Shown: positions 1 to 6,423, counted from the first letter of the stretch. The stretch is 6,628 bases of DNA from Duncaniella sp. (GCA_029052375.1 JAIDJD010000236.1:1-6628), one strand, 5' to 3'. The notes: generated by a model not told the origin, from the sequence alone. Made by a program: numbers and translations.

Positions 1-2
1 TT

Positions 3-24
3 CAATTGGTAAACAATTGGTAAA
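3..24. repeat. Exact 11-bp tandem direct repeat
   Basis: CAATTGGTAAA occurs twice with no spacer (3-13 and 14-24). The two bases to the left (TT) do not match the end of a further unit, and the bases to the right diverge after AAA, so this is a two-copy repeat. A period of 11 bp places both copies on about the same face of the helix, as in some operators, but it could equally be chance in AT-rich DNA. It lies beyond the ppdK terminator, so it more likely belongs to whatever lies left of the window. Confidence 0.6.
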
Positions 25-76
25 AACTTCTGATTATTTGTACTCAGAAAGTGATGCCAAATGCACGGGAAAAGTC

Positions 77-124
77 AAAAAAATTAGGCTGTAATGTCCT
101 GATTTCAGAAGCATTACAGCCTAA
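77..124 (-). terminator. Intrinsic (rho-independent) terminator of ppdK
   Basis: A perfect 13-bp stem pairs 84-96 with 112-124. The 15-base loop can itself close through CTGA/TCAG (99-102 with 105-108). Read on the minus strand, the stem is followed at once by seven T residues (the A run at 77-83) and then a second T-rich stretch. There is no T run on the plus-strand side, so it acts leftward. It begins 37 bases after the ppdK stop codon and should end that transcript. Confidence 0.9.
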
Positions 125-134
125 ATTATTGATT

Positions 135-151
135 GTCTATCGGATAGAGAC
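135..151 (-). other. Small hairpin in the ppdK 3' UTR
   Basis: TCTAT (136-140) can pair with ATAGA (144-148) around a three-base loop, and GTC (135-137) can alternatively pair with GAC (149-151). The hairpin lies between the ppdK stop codon and the terminator. It has no T tract of its own, so it is probably not a separate terminator. It could help protect the 3' end of the mRNA, but that is inference. Confidence 0.4.
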
Positions 152-160
152 TATATCGAA

Positions 161-2875
161 TTAGTCCTCTATCGCGGCCTGCGCCGCGGCGACGCGGGCG
201 ATGGGCACACGGAAAGGTGAGCATGATACGTAGTTCATGCCGAGCTTGGCGCAGAATTTCACTGAGCTGGGCTCGCCTCCGTGTTCGCCGCAGATGCCTA
301 CCTTGAGGTCGGGGTTGGTGGCGCGGCCTTTCTCTACGCCCATCTTCACGAGCTGGCCTACGCCCTCCTGGTCGAGGACTTCGAAGGGGTCGGTCTTGAT
401 GATGCCGTGTTCCTTGTAGAATTTGAGGAACTTGGGGGCGTCGTCGCGAGAGAAGCCGAAGGTCATCTGGGTGAGGTCGTTGGTGCCGAATGAGAAGAAC
501 TCGGCTACCTCGGCTATCTGGTTGGCCACGAGGGCGGCGCGGGGCACCTCGATCATGGTGCCGACTTTGTAGACTACGTTTTCGCCCTTCTCGAGGAATA
601 CCTTGGCGGCTGTCTCGTGGATGATGTTGGCCTGGTTCTGTATCTCTTTGAGCGAGCCTACGAGGGGTATCATGATCTCGGGGTGTACGTCAATGCCGCG
701 GGTCTTGACGGCGAGGGCGGCCTCGATGATGGCGCGGGTCTGCATCTCGGTGATTTCGGGGTAGGTGATGCCGAGACGACAGCCGCGGTGGCCGAGCATG
801 GGGTTGAACTCTTCGAGCGAGTCTACCTTGGCCTTGACTTCCTCGAGCGAGATGCCCATTTCCTCGGCCATCTGCTTCTGGGTTGCGGTCTGGTGGGGTA
901 CGAACTCGTGCAACGGGGGATCGAGCAGGCGGATGGTGACGCCGTAGCCGTCCATGGCCTCGAAGATGCCTTCGAAGTCGCCGCGCTGCATGGGGAGGAG
1001 CTTGTCGAGGGCGATGCGGCGGCCCTGCTCGTCGGAGGCGAGAATCATCTCGCGAACGGCCTTGATGCGGTCGCCTTCGAAGAACATATGCTCGGTGCGG
1101 CAGAGGCCGATGCCCTGTGCGCCGAATTCGCGTGCCTGCTTGGCGTCGCGGGGGGTGTCGGCGTTGGTGCGGACGAGGGTCTTGGTGTATTTGGCGGCGA
1201 GGTTCATGATGGCGCCGAAGTCGCCGTCAAGTGTGGGGAGGACGGTGGGTACCTGGCCGTCATATACGTCGCCGGTAGAGCCGTTGAGGGATATCCAGTC
1301 GCCCTCATTGTAGACGTGGCCGCCCATCTCTACGGTCTTTTCCTTGTAGTCGACGCGGATTTCGCCTGCGCCGGACACGCAGCACTTGCCCATGCCGCGG
1401 GCCACTACGGCCGCGTGTGAGGTCATGCCGCCGCGCATTGTGAGGATGCCCTGTGCCACGGCCATGCCGCGGAGGTCTTCGGGCGAGGTCTCGATGCGGA
1501 CAAGGATTACCTTGCGCTTTTTCTCGGCCCATGCCTCGGCCTCGTCTGCGGCGAAGACTACCTGGCCGCAGGCGGCGCCGGGAGATGCGGGGAGGCCCTT
1601 GGCTACGACCTTGGCGCGCTTGAGGGCGCTCTTGTCGAATACGGGGTGGAGGAGCTCGTCGAGCTTCTGGGGCTCCATGCGCATGAGGGCGGTCTTCTCG
1701 TCTATCATGCCTGAGCGGAGGAGGTCCATGGCTATCTTGACCATGGCGGCGCCTGTGCGCTTGCCGTTGCGGGTCTGGAGCATCCAGAGCTTGCCGTCCT
1801 GGATGGTGAACTCCATGTCCTGCATATCGCGGTAGTAGTCCTCGAGCTTGTTGGATATGGCGATGAGCTGTGCGGCGCAGTCGGGCATGGTCTCCTCGAG
1901 CGAGGGATACTTGTCCTTGCGGTCTTCCTCGGAGATGCCCTGGAGGTCGGCCCAGCGGCGCGAGCCTTCTAAGGTGATCTGCTGGGGTGTGCGGATGCCG
2001 GCCACCACGTCCTCGCCCTGGGCGTTGATGAGGTACTCGCCGTTGAATATGTTCTCGCCTGTGGCGGCGTCGCGGGAGAATGCTACGCCTGTGGCGGAGT
2101 TGTTGCCCATGTTGCCGTAGACCATTGCCTGTACGTTGACGGCTGTGCCCCATTCTTCGGGTATCTGGTTCATGCGGCGGTAGAGGATGGCGCGCTCGTT
2201 CATCCAGGAGTCAAACACGGCGCAGATGCCGCCCCAGAGCTGCTGCCATGCGTCGTCGGGGAAGTCCTTGCCGGTGAAGTCCTTGACGGCGGCCTTGAAG
2301 AGCTTCACGAGGTTCTTGAGGTCCTCTACGTCGAGTTCGGTGTCGAGTTTCACACCCTTCTCTTCCTTGACCTTGTCCATGATTTCCTCGAAGGGGTCGA
2401 TGTCGGTCTTGGACTTCGGCTTCATGCCGAGCACGACGTCGCCGTACATCTGTACGAATCGGCGATAGCTGTCCCAGGCAAAGCGGGGGTTGCCGCTCTT
2501 CTCGGCCAGGGAGGCTACGGTAGCGTCGTTCATGCCGAGGTTGAGGACGGTGTCCATCATGCCGGGCATGGAGGCGCGGGCGCCGGAGCGTACAGAAACG
2601 AGAAGGGGGTTGGAGGGGTCGTTGAACGACTTGCCTGTGAGGGTCTCGACGTGAGCGATGGCCTCCTTGACTTCCTTTTCAAGGCGCTTCACAACTTCGT
2701 CGCGGCCATACTGTGTGTATTCGGTGCAGACGTCAGTGGTAATGGTGAAGCCGGGAGGCACGGGCATCCCGAGGAGGTTCATCTCGGCAAGGTTGGCACC
2801 CTTGCCGCCAAGGAGATTGCGCATCGAGGCGTTGCCTTCAGCTTTGCCGTCTCCAAATGTATAAACTCTTTTCAT
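161..2875 (-). CDS. ppdK: Pyruvate, phosphate dikinase (PPDK)
   Basis: This cytoplasmic enzyme reversibly converts pyruvate, ATP and phosphate to PEP, AMP and pyrophosphate. The 904-residue protein is complete and has all three family modules. The N-terminal ATP-grasp nucleotide-binding part shows GGKGANLAEM (23-32) and SVRSGARASMPGMMDT (94-109). The swivelling phosphohistidine domain shows GGMTSHAAVVARGMG (482-496), with H487 as the phosphate carrier and T485 at the position regulated in plant enzymes. The C-terminal PEP/pyruvate barrel shows GLCRTEHMFF (R593), RLLDPPLHEF (R649), MIEVPRA (E776), FSFGTNDLTQ (N799, D800) and GICGEHGG (C862), so every catalytic residue I know from the Clostridium symbiosum enzyme is present. 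It is about 30 residues longer than that enzyme, as I recall it. Much of the difference is an insert near residues 303-325, in the ATP-grasp half. The start is supported by the immediate KRVYTFGDGKAEGNASMRNLLGGKG beginning of the domain and by a promoter about 95 bases upstream. It has its own promoter and terminator, so it is likely monocistronic. Confidence 0.97.
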   Translation of the reverse strand: MKRVYTFGDGKAEGNASMRNLLGGKGANLAEMNLLGMPVPPGFTITTDVCTEYTQYGRDEVVKRLEKEVKEAIAHVETLTGKSFNDPSNPLLVSVRSGARASMPGMMDTVLNLGMNDATVASLAEKSGNPRFAWDSYRRFVQMYGDVVLGMKPKSKTDIDPFEEIMDKVKEEKGVKLDTELDVEDLKNLVKLFKAAVKDFTGKDFPDDAWQQLWGGICAVFDSWMNERAILYRRMNQIPEEWGTAVNVQAMVYGNMGNNSATGVAFSRDAATGENIFNGEYLINAQGEDVVAGIRTPQQITLEGSRRWADLQGISEEDRKDKYPSLEETMPDCAAQLIAISNKLEDYYRDMQDMEFTIQDGKLWMLQTRNGKRTGAAMVKIAMDLLRSGMIDEKTALMRMEPQKLDELLHPVFDKSALKRAKVVAKGLPASPGAACGQVVFAADEAEAWAEKKRKVILVRIETSPEDLRGMAVAQGILTMRGGMTSHAAVVARGMGKCCVSGAGEIRVDYKEKTVEMGGHVYNEGDWISLNGSTGDVYDGQVPTVLPTLDGDFGAIMNLAAKYTKTLVRTNADTPRDAKQAREFGAQGIGLCRTEHMFFEGDRIKAVREMILASDEQGRRIALDKLLPMQRGDFEGIFEAMDGYGVTIRLLDPPLHEFVPHQTATQKQMAEEMGISLEEVKAKVDSLEEFNPMLGHRGCRLGITYPEITEMQTRAIIEAALAVKTRGIDVHPEIMIPLVGSLKEIQNQANIIHETAAKVFLEKGENVVYKVGTMIEVPRAALVANQIAEVAEFFSFGTNDLTQMTFGFSRDDAPKFLKFYKEHGIIKTDPFEVLDQEGVGQLVKMGVEKGRATNPDLKVGICGEHGGEPSSVKFCAKLGMNYVSCSPFRVPIARVAAAQAAIED

Positions 2876-2969
2876 TTTAAGAGGGTTAGATATTGATATA
2901 TTATAAGCTGTAAATGTCAGAAAGGTTTTTCCAGCTAAGCCGGCCGTCTGGCCTGCACGTTAGGATATG
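2876..2969 (-). other. 5' untranslated region of ppdK
   Basis: The -7 element at 2970-2977 implies an mRNA leader of roughly 85-90 bases. It contains a short GC hairpin near the 5' end (GGCC 2942-2945 with GGCC 2950-2953, four-base loop) and a weaker AGCTG/CAGCT pairing (2906-2910 with 2932-2936). The bases just before the start codon are AT-rich with no Shine-Dalgarno match, as is usual in Bacteroidota. I recognise no riboswitch class here. Confidence 0.5.
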
Positions 2970-3001
2970 CAAAGATAATGCTTTTTTGTGGCTCTGTCAA
3001 C
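2970..3001 (-). promoter_or_regulatory. ppdK promoter (Bacteroides-type)
   Basis: On the minus strand, TATCTTTG (2970-2977) is an exact match to the -7 consensus TAnnTTTG. GTTGAC (2996-3001) sits about 19-20 bases upstream, where the -33 TTTG element is expected, and is a partial match. The promoter lies in the short gap after the permease stop codon, so ppdK need not depend on read-through from the genes upstream. Confidence 0.8.
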
Positions 3002-3041
3002 TTTTTGCCATATTTTGGCGTAAATTCTGCGAATGCCTGCT

Positions 3042-4289
3042 TCATTCATATTTAATGGCTCTGGACGGGGGTATTGTGGCTATTATGGCCGAGGGCAGCA
3101 GCAGGATGGCAAACGAGAGTGCGGACACAGCGGCGTTGAGCAGGAGCCATGCGCCGGCGGGGAGGGCCATGGGGACGCTGTCGAGATAGTAGGCTTCGGG
3201 GTCGAGCGGGAGAAAGCCTGTGGCGCGCTGGAGCAGGATGATGCCTGCGGCCACGGCGTTGCCGGCAAGCAGTCCGAGAAGGAGTATTCTGAGCGTCAGG
3301 AGTATGAATGTGCGTCTTATGAGGGCGTTGGAGGCGCCCATGGCTTTGAGTCTGCCTATCATGCCCACGCGCCTGAGTATAAGTATGAAGAGCGATGAGA
3401 CAAGGGTGAGGCACGAGAGCAGGGCCATGAGGGTGAGGATGACGGCGACGTTGGTGTCGAGCAGGGCGAGCCAGTTGAAGTATAGCGCGGCTGTGCGGTG
3501 GATGTTCACGACGGACATCGGCGTTGTCGCGGGGTCGGCGCAGGCGAGGAGCGACAGCTCGGTGACAAGGCGGTCAGACACCATGTCTATATCTCTGTCC
3601 GAGCCGAGGCCGCTTATCTCTATGGCCATGGCCGATGAGTCTGGGAGCGAGGCCACCTGCCTGAGCATCGGGAGCGAGGCGTATGCCATGTGTCTGTCGT
3701 AGTCTGAGAAGTGGGTGTCGTATATGCCGGCCACCCTGAGCCTGCGCACGCGGTAGATGCCTCCGCCCATGAAGTATGTGTCTATTCTGTCGCCGAGGTC
3801 TGCCCCGAGCTTGTCGGCTATAATCCGTGATATCACTATGCTGTAGAGGGTGGAGTCGGCCGAGTAGTCAGGCATGGCGCCTGCGACCAGGTTGCCGGCG
3901 ATGAAGTCTGAGTCGTATCCGGCGGGGATGCCCTTTATCACCACGCCGGCAAAGTCTTCGGGGGCCTTCATGATGGCGGGCTGTCTCATGGTGGGGGAGA
4001 CCTTGGCTCCCTCGGGCAGCGAGGCGGCGATGGTGTTCTCGAGCTTTGTCATGTCGAGCCATGACTTGCCGTCGGCGCTGAGGTCTGCCGGGGCGACAGT
4101 GACTTCGGCGTCGAAGCCGATTATCTTGTTGCGTATCTCCTCTCTGAATCCGGTCATGACGGATATCGAGAGAAGCATCACGACGACTGAGAGCGAGATG
4201 CCCGTGACGGCTACGGCTATGCCTCCCGAGCCGGGACCTCGGTCGGCGCGGAGCGGCAGGCGGCGGGCTATGTAGAGGGCGAGCGACAT
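3042..4289 (-). CDS. FtsX-like ABC transporter permease, LolC/LolE type
   Basis: This is a 415-residue inner-membrane permease of the family that includes LolC/LolE (lipoprotein release to the outer membrane) and MacB. The layout is typical: a short cytoplasmic N-terminus with LYIARRL (5-11), TM1 about 22-44, a large periplasmic domain about 46-275 of the MacB_PCD kind, then TM2 about 280-305, TM3 about 327-352 and TM4 about 378-405. The stretch RRVGMIGRLKAMGAS (306-320) between TM2 and TM3 is the conserved cytoplasmic segment that contacts the ATPase in this family. The C-terminus PPSRAIKYE matches the family ending. The start codon shares one base with the upstream MATE stop codon (TGATG), implying coupled translation. 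No ATPase gene (LolD-like) is present in the window, so its partner must be encoded elsewhere. A role in lipoprotein export is a reasonable family-level inference; the substrate is not shown by the sequence. No intrinsic terminator is evident after it. Confidence 0.88.
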   Translation of the reverse strand: MSLALYIARRLPLRADRGPGSGGIAVAVTGISLSVVVMLLSISVMTGFREEIRNKIIGFDAEVTVAPADLSADGKSWLDMTKLENTIAASLPEGAKVSPTMRQPAIMKAPEDFAGVVIKGIPAGYDSDFIAGNLVAGAMPDYSADSTLYSIVISRIIADKLGADLGDRIDTYFMGGGIYRVRRLRVAGIYDTHFSDYDRHMAYASLPMLRQVASLPDSSAMAIEISGLGSDRDIDMVSDRLVTELSLLACADPATTPMSVVNIHRTAALYFNWLALLDTNVAVILTLMALLSCLTLVSSLFILILRRVGMIGRLKAMGASNALIRRTFILLTLRILLLGLLAGNAVAAGIILLQRATGFLPLDPEAYYLDSVPMALPAGAWLLLNAAVSALSFAILLLPSAIIATIPPSRAIKYE

Positions 4290-5692
4290 CAGATGGCGGA
4301 TTCAGGGTTTGGCATAGGCTGGCCTGACGAGGTGAGGGCAAGCCTGTTGATTTCTCGGAGCTGCCACCAAATCATGGCCGCTGAGACGACTGTGGCGAGA
4401 AGGTCTGACACGGGGAATGAGGCCCATACTCCGTTGAGCCCATACTTTGACGACAGTATCAGCAGGGCCGGAATCAGGAATATGACCTGCCTGATGAGAG
4501 ACAGGAATATGGATGCGCCTGCCTTGCCGAGCGACTGGAACAGCGTCGTGGACACAATCTGAAAGCCTACAACGCCGAAGCATAGCAGAGATATGGACAG
4601 GCAGCGGACAGTCTCGCGTATCATGCCGGCGTCGGTCGAGAAGGCCCTTGCTATAAGCCCCGGAGCCGAGAGGCCGAACGCCATGCCGGCCGTGACAATC
4701 ACGGTCGAGACGGCGACGGCGAGCCAGTATGTGCGCTTGAGGCGGTGGTACATCCCGGCGCCGTAGTTGTATCCGATAATCGGCTGCATACCCTGGCACA
4801 GGCCCACCACCACCATCGTCATCAGCGACGTGTATGACGAGAATATGCCGGCGGCGCCCACGGCTATGTCGCCGCCGTAGGTGTAGAGCGACTTGTTGAT
4901 GATGACGTTGATGAAGCAGGCCGCCGCGTTGACCAGGCTCGGGGCCGCTCCGATGGCCACGATGGGCCATACGATATTCCACCTGAGGCGGTAGAGGCTC
5001 TTGTCCCTGCCGAAGACCAGCGTGTGGCCGCGCACAAAGAAGTGGCGCATGACAAATATGGCCGACACCGCCATGGAGATGTCTGTGGCTATGGCCGCGC
5101 CCTTGATGCCCCATCCGAGTCCGAAGATGAAGATGGGGGCCAGGATGACGTTGCATCCCGCTCCGATAAACATCGTGAGCATGGCCTTGATGGGATATCC
5201 GGATACGCGCATGAAGTTGTTGAAGGTGAAGGCGAAGTTGGTGAGCAGCAGTCCCGGCAGTATGTAGACCATGAAGTCTCGCGCATAAGGGAGCGTGACG
5301 GGGCTTGCGCCGAAAGCGCTGAGTATCGGGTCGAGAAAGATGGCAAACAGTGTGATGTATGTCACGGCCAGCAGGGTGAGCAGCACCAGAGCGTTGGACA
5401 GGGTGTTCGAGGCGCCCTCGGGGTCTTTGGCGCCGAGCAGAATGGATATTCTTGCCGAGCCGCCCGCGCCTACAAGCACTCCGAGCGCCGCCGACAGGTT
5501 CATCACAGGAAATGTGATGGCCAGGCCTGCTATTGCTTCCGGGCCGACGCCCTGGCCTATGAAGATGCGGTCGATGATATTGTAGAGCGACATCACTATC
5601 ATGCCTACGATGGCCGGGAGGCTGTATCGCCACAGCAGGCGCCCGACGGGCATCCGGCTCAGCTCAGTGAGTTTCTCTTGAGATTCTTGCAT
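4289..5692 (-). CDS. MATE family efflux transporter, MepA-like
   Basis: This is a 467-residue inner-membrane antiporter of the MATE family, which exports drugs or metabolites using Na+ or H+ gradients. The protein is hydrophobic throughout, with about 12 membrane segments in two related halves. Diagnostic stretches are YNIIDRIFIGQGVG (37-50), the long G-rich motif from GYPIKAM to IKGAAIATDIS (165-206), and GLCQGMQPIIGYNYGAG (297-313) in the second half. These resemble Staphylococcus MepA-like members most. The frequent N-x-x-L-D-P signature reads NVILAP here, with alanine at 185. The frame stays open back to 5851, but I chose the start at 5692: the protein aligns with the family from there, and a promoter -7 element lies at 5717-5724, so the longer form would begin upstream of its own promoter. 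It is the first gene of a two-gene unit with the FtsX-like permease. The substrate cannot be told from sequence. Confidence 0.92.
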   Translation of the reverse strand: MQESQEKLTELSRMPVGRLLWRYSLPAIVGMIVMSLYNIIDRIFIGQGVGPEAIAGLAITFPVMNLSAALGVLVGAGGSARISILLGAKDPEGASNTLSNALVLLTLLAVTYITLFAIFLDPILSAFGASPVTLPYARDFMVYILPGLLLTNFAFTFNNFMRVSGYPIKAMLTMFIGAGCNVILAPIFIFGLGWGIKGAAIATDISMAVSAIFVMRHFFVRGHTLVFGRDKSLYRLRWNIVWPIVAIGAAPSLVNAAACFINVIINKSLYTYGGDIAVGAAGIFSSYTSLMTMVVVGLCQGMQPIIGYNYGAGMYHRLKRTYWLAVAVSTVIVTAGMAFGLSAPGLIARAFSTDAGMIRETVRCLSISLLCFGVVGFQIVSTTLFQSLGKAGASIFLSLIRQVIFLIPALLILSSKYGLNGVWASFPVSDLLATVVSAAMIWWQLREINRLALTSSGQPMPNPESAI

Positions 5693-5716
5693 ATCGTGTA
5701 TTTGACATAAACAGCG

Positions 5717-5747
5717 CAAAGGTACAAAAAATAGCGCTGAATATAAA
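5717..5747 (-). promoter_or_regulatory. Promoter of the MATE-permease unit
   Basis: TACCTTTG on the minus strand (5717-5724) matches the -7 consensus TAnnTTTG exactly. The -33 region 19 bases upstream reads TTTA (5744-5747), three of four bases of TTTG, inside an AT-rich run. Transcription would start near 5710, leaving a leader of only about 20 bases before the ATG at 5692. This supports the shorter MATE start. Confidence 0.75.
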
Positions 5748-5776
5748 ATATGAAAAGCAGGTATAATGGCCGCATC

Positions 5777-5788
5777 CCGCAATTGCGG
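5777..5788. repeat. Perfect 12-bp palindrome
   Basis: CCGCAATTGCGG is its own reverse complement, and the flanks ATC and GAT extend the symmetry if one C is bulged. It lies about 53 bp upstream of the MATE -7 element. The form is that of a binding site for a dimeric regulator, but no regulator gene is present and the role is unproven. Confidence 0.5.
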
Positions 5789-5816
5789 ATCTTTCCTGAG
5801 CGTGAGCCTGGGGTGT

Positions 5817-5858
5817 GGCGGAGGTGATGTATACCTTGCGCCAGATATCACCTCCGCC
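5817..5858. repeat. Long inverted repeat, 12-bp perfect arms
   Basis: GGCGGAGGTGAT (5817-5828) is an exact inverted match to ATCACCTCCGCC (5847-5858), with 18 bases between the arms. No T tract follows on either strand, so it is not a standard terminator. It lies between two divergent promoters and outside both predicted transcripts. It could be a dyad operator, a repetitive extragenic element, or part of an unrecognised small RNA. Confidence 0.6.
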
Positions 5859-5964
5859 TCTGTCTCTGCCTGAGCATGGACATCGAGCGGCCGGAGGACG
5901 GGCAGGATTTTGATTTTTTTTCAGCATTTCTGAGAATTGCGGCCGGAAAAAAACGGTGAAATAT

Positions 5965-5995
5965 TTTGGCGATTCGGGATAAATGCGTAACTTTG
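5965..5995 (+). promoter_or_regulatory. rplU-rpmA promoter (Bacteroides-type)
   Basis: TTTG at 5965-5968, then exactly 19 bases, then TAACTTTG at 5988-5995: a full match to the Bacteroidota primary sigma factor consensus (-33 TTTG, -7 TAnnTTTG). A/T tracts lie just upstream (5907-5920 and 5947-5953). Transcription should begin near 6000-6003, giving an rplU leader of about 100 bases. Confidence 0.9.
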
Positions 5996-6007
5996 TGGCC
6001 GATTTAG

Positions 6008-6072
6008 CCATATCGGGCTCGAATAAGCAGAAAGAGAGACGCTCAGCGGCGCCAGACTCCCTCGCCCGATGG
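6008..6072 (+). promoter_or_regulatory. Structured 5' leader of rplU, candidate ribosomal-protein leader
   Basis: The start of the predicted mRNA can form a long-range stem: CCA (6008-6010) with TGG (6070-6072) and TCGGGC (6013-6018) with GCCCGA (6064-6069), nine base pairs with a two-base TA bulge. The 45 bases enclosed include a small CGC/GCG hairpin (6040-6048) and GGCGCC (6048-6053). After the stem comes a 30-base AT-rich unstructured stretch up to the ATG. Ribosomal-protein operons are often controlled by such leaders bound by one of their products, and an L21 leader is known in Firmicutes. Assignment of this one as regulatory is inference. Confidence 0.5.
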
Positions 6073-6102
6073 TACTCACTTGCAATACAATAAATAAACC
6101 AA

Positions 6103-6423
6103 ATGTACGCAATTGTAGAAATTCAGGGACAGCAGTTCAAGGCAGAGCCTGAGAAGTTCCTGTATGTTCACTATCTCGGCGATGCAACCAAAGAAGGCGA
6201 CACTGTTGAGTTCGACCGTGTTCTCCTCGCTCAGTCCGACGACAACGTTAAGGTAGGTGCCCCCGTCCTCGAAGGCGCAAAGGTAGTCTGCCAGGTGCTC
6301 ACCCCCCTCGTGAAGGGCGACAAGGTAATCGTCTTCAAGAAGAAGCGCCGCAAAGGCTATCGCCGCAAGAACGGCCATCGCCAGTATTTCACCAAAGTGT
6401 TAATCAAAGAAGTTGTAGCTTAA
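6103..6423 (+). CDS. rplU: 50S ribosomal protein L21 (bL21)
   Basis: This 106-residue protein of the large ribosomal subunit binds 23S rRNA and has the usual family length. It begins MYAIVEIQGQQFK, the standard L21 opening. Its basic C-terminal half holds FKKKRRKGYRRKNGHRQ (78-94), including the L21 signature G-H-R-Q followed by a threonine two residues later. The start is fixed by this conserved N-terminus. No Shine-Dalgarno sequence precedes it; the upstream bases are A-rich, as is common in this phylum. It is first in an operon with rpmA, 22 bases downstream, and is driven by the consensus promoter at 5965-5995. Confidence 0.98.
   Translation: MYAIVEIQGQQFKAEPEKFLYVHYLGDATKEGDTVEFDRVLLAQSDDNVKVGAPVLEGAKVVCQVLTPLVKGDKVIVFKKKRRKGYRRKNGHRQYFTKVLIKEVVA

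Larger units (their letters stand above)
5693..6102. other. Divergent intergenic control region
   Basis: This 410-bp gap separates the leftward MATE gene from the rightward rplU. I see no credible small gene in it. It holds the MATE promoter (5717-5747), a 12-bp palindrome (5777-5788), a 12-bp-arm inverted repeat (5817-5858), two copies of GCGGCCGGA (5887-5895 and 5939-5947, 52 bp apart), a T-rich stretch (about 5907-5920), the rplU promoter (5965-5995) and the rplU leader. The two promoters sit about 240 bp apart, back to back. Confidence 0.75.

Noticed and set aside
617..1420. Long plus-strand open frame (267 codons) inside ppdK
   Set aside because: It lies wholly antisense to a well-conserved gene. 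Its glycine, alanine, valine and glutamate-rich translation is what GC-rich codon bias produces on the opposite strand, and it has no promoter or recognisable domain.
1305..2153. Minus-strand 282-codon frame overlapping ppdK out of frame
   Set aside because: The arginine, histidine and proline-rich product is a frame-shifted reading of PPDK; the real frame has intact motifs throughout.
3008..3020. GCCA/TGGC hairpin as a terminator after the permease gene
   Set aside because: The stem is only four pairs and is followed on the minus strand by A residues, not a T tract.
4302..5633. Minus-strand 443-codon frame overlapping the MATE gene
   Set aside because: It is another frame-shifted shadow, rich in arginine and histidine with no membrane segments, while the MATE frame has clear family motifs.
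5761..5766. TATAAT-like sequence as a -10 box
   Set aside because: Bacteroidota primary sigma factors use TAnnTTTG rather than TATAAT, and no matching upstream box is present.
5866..5920. Terminator for a plus-strand small RNA (CTGCC/GGCAG then a T run)
   Set aside because: The stem is five pairs with a large loop, the T run is separated from it by mixed bases, and no TAnnTTTG promoter lies upstream on the plus strand. The T run is better read as AT-rich DNA upstream of the rplU promoter.
5664..6011. Minus-strand 115-codon frame in the intergenic region
   Set aside because: It spans the inverted repeat, both promoters and the MATE start, has no family resemblance and no promoter placed to drive it.
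6076..6378. Minus-strand 100-codon frame opposite rplU
   Set aside because: It is antisense to a ribosomal protein gene with a perfect family match.
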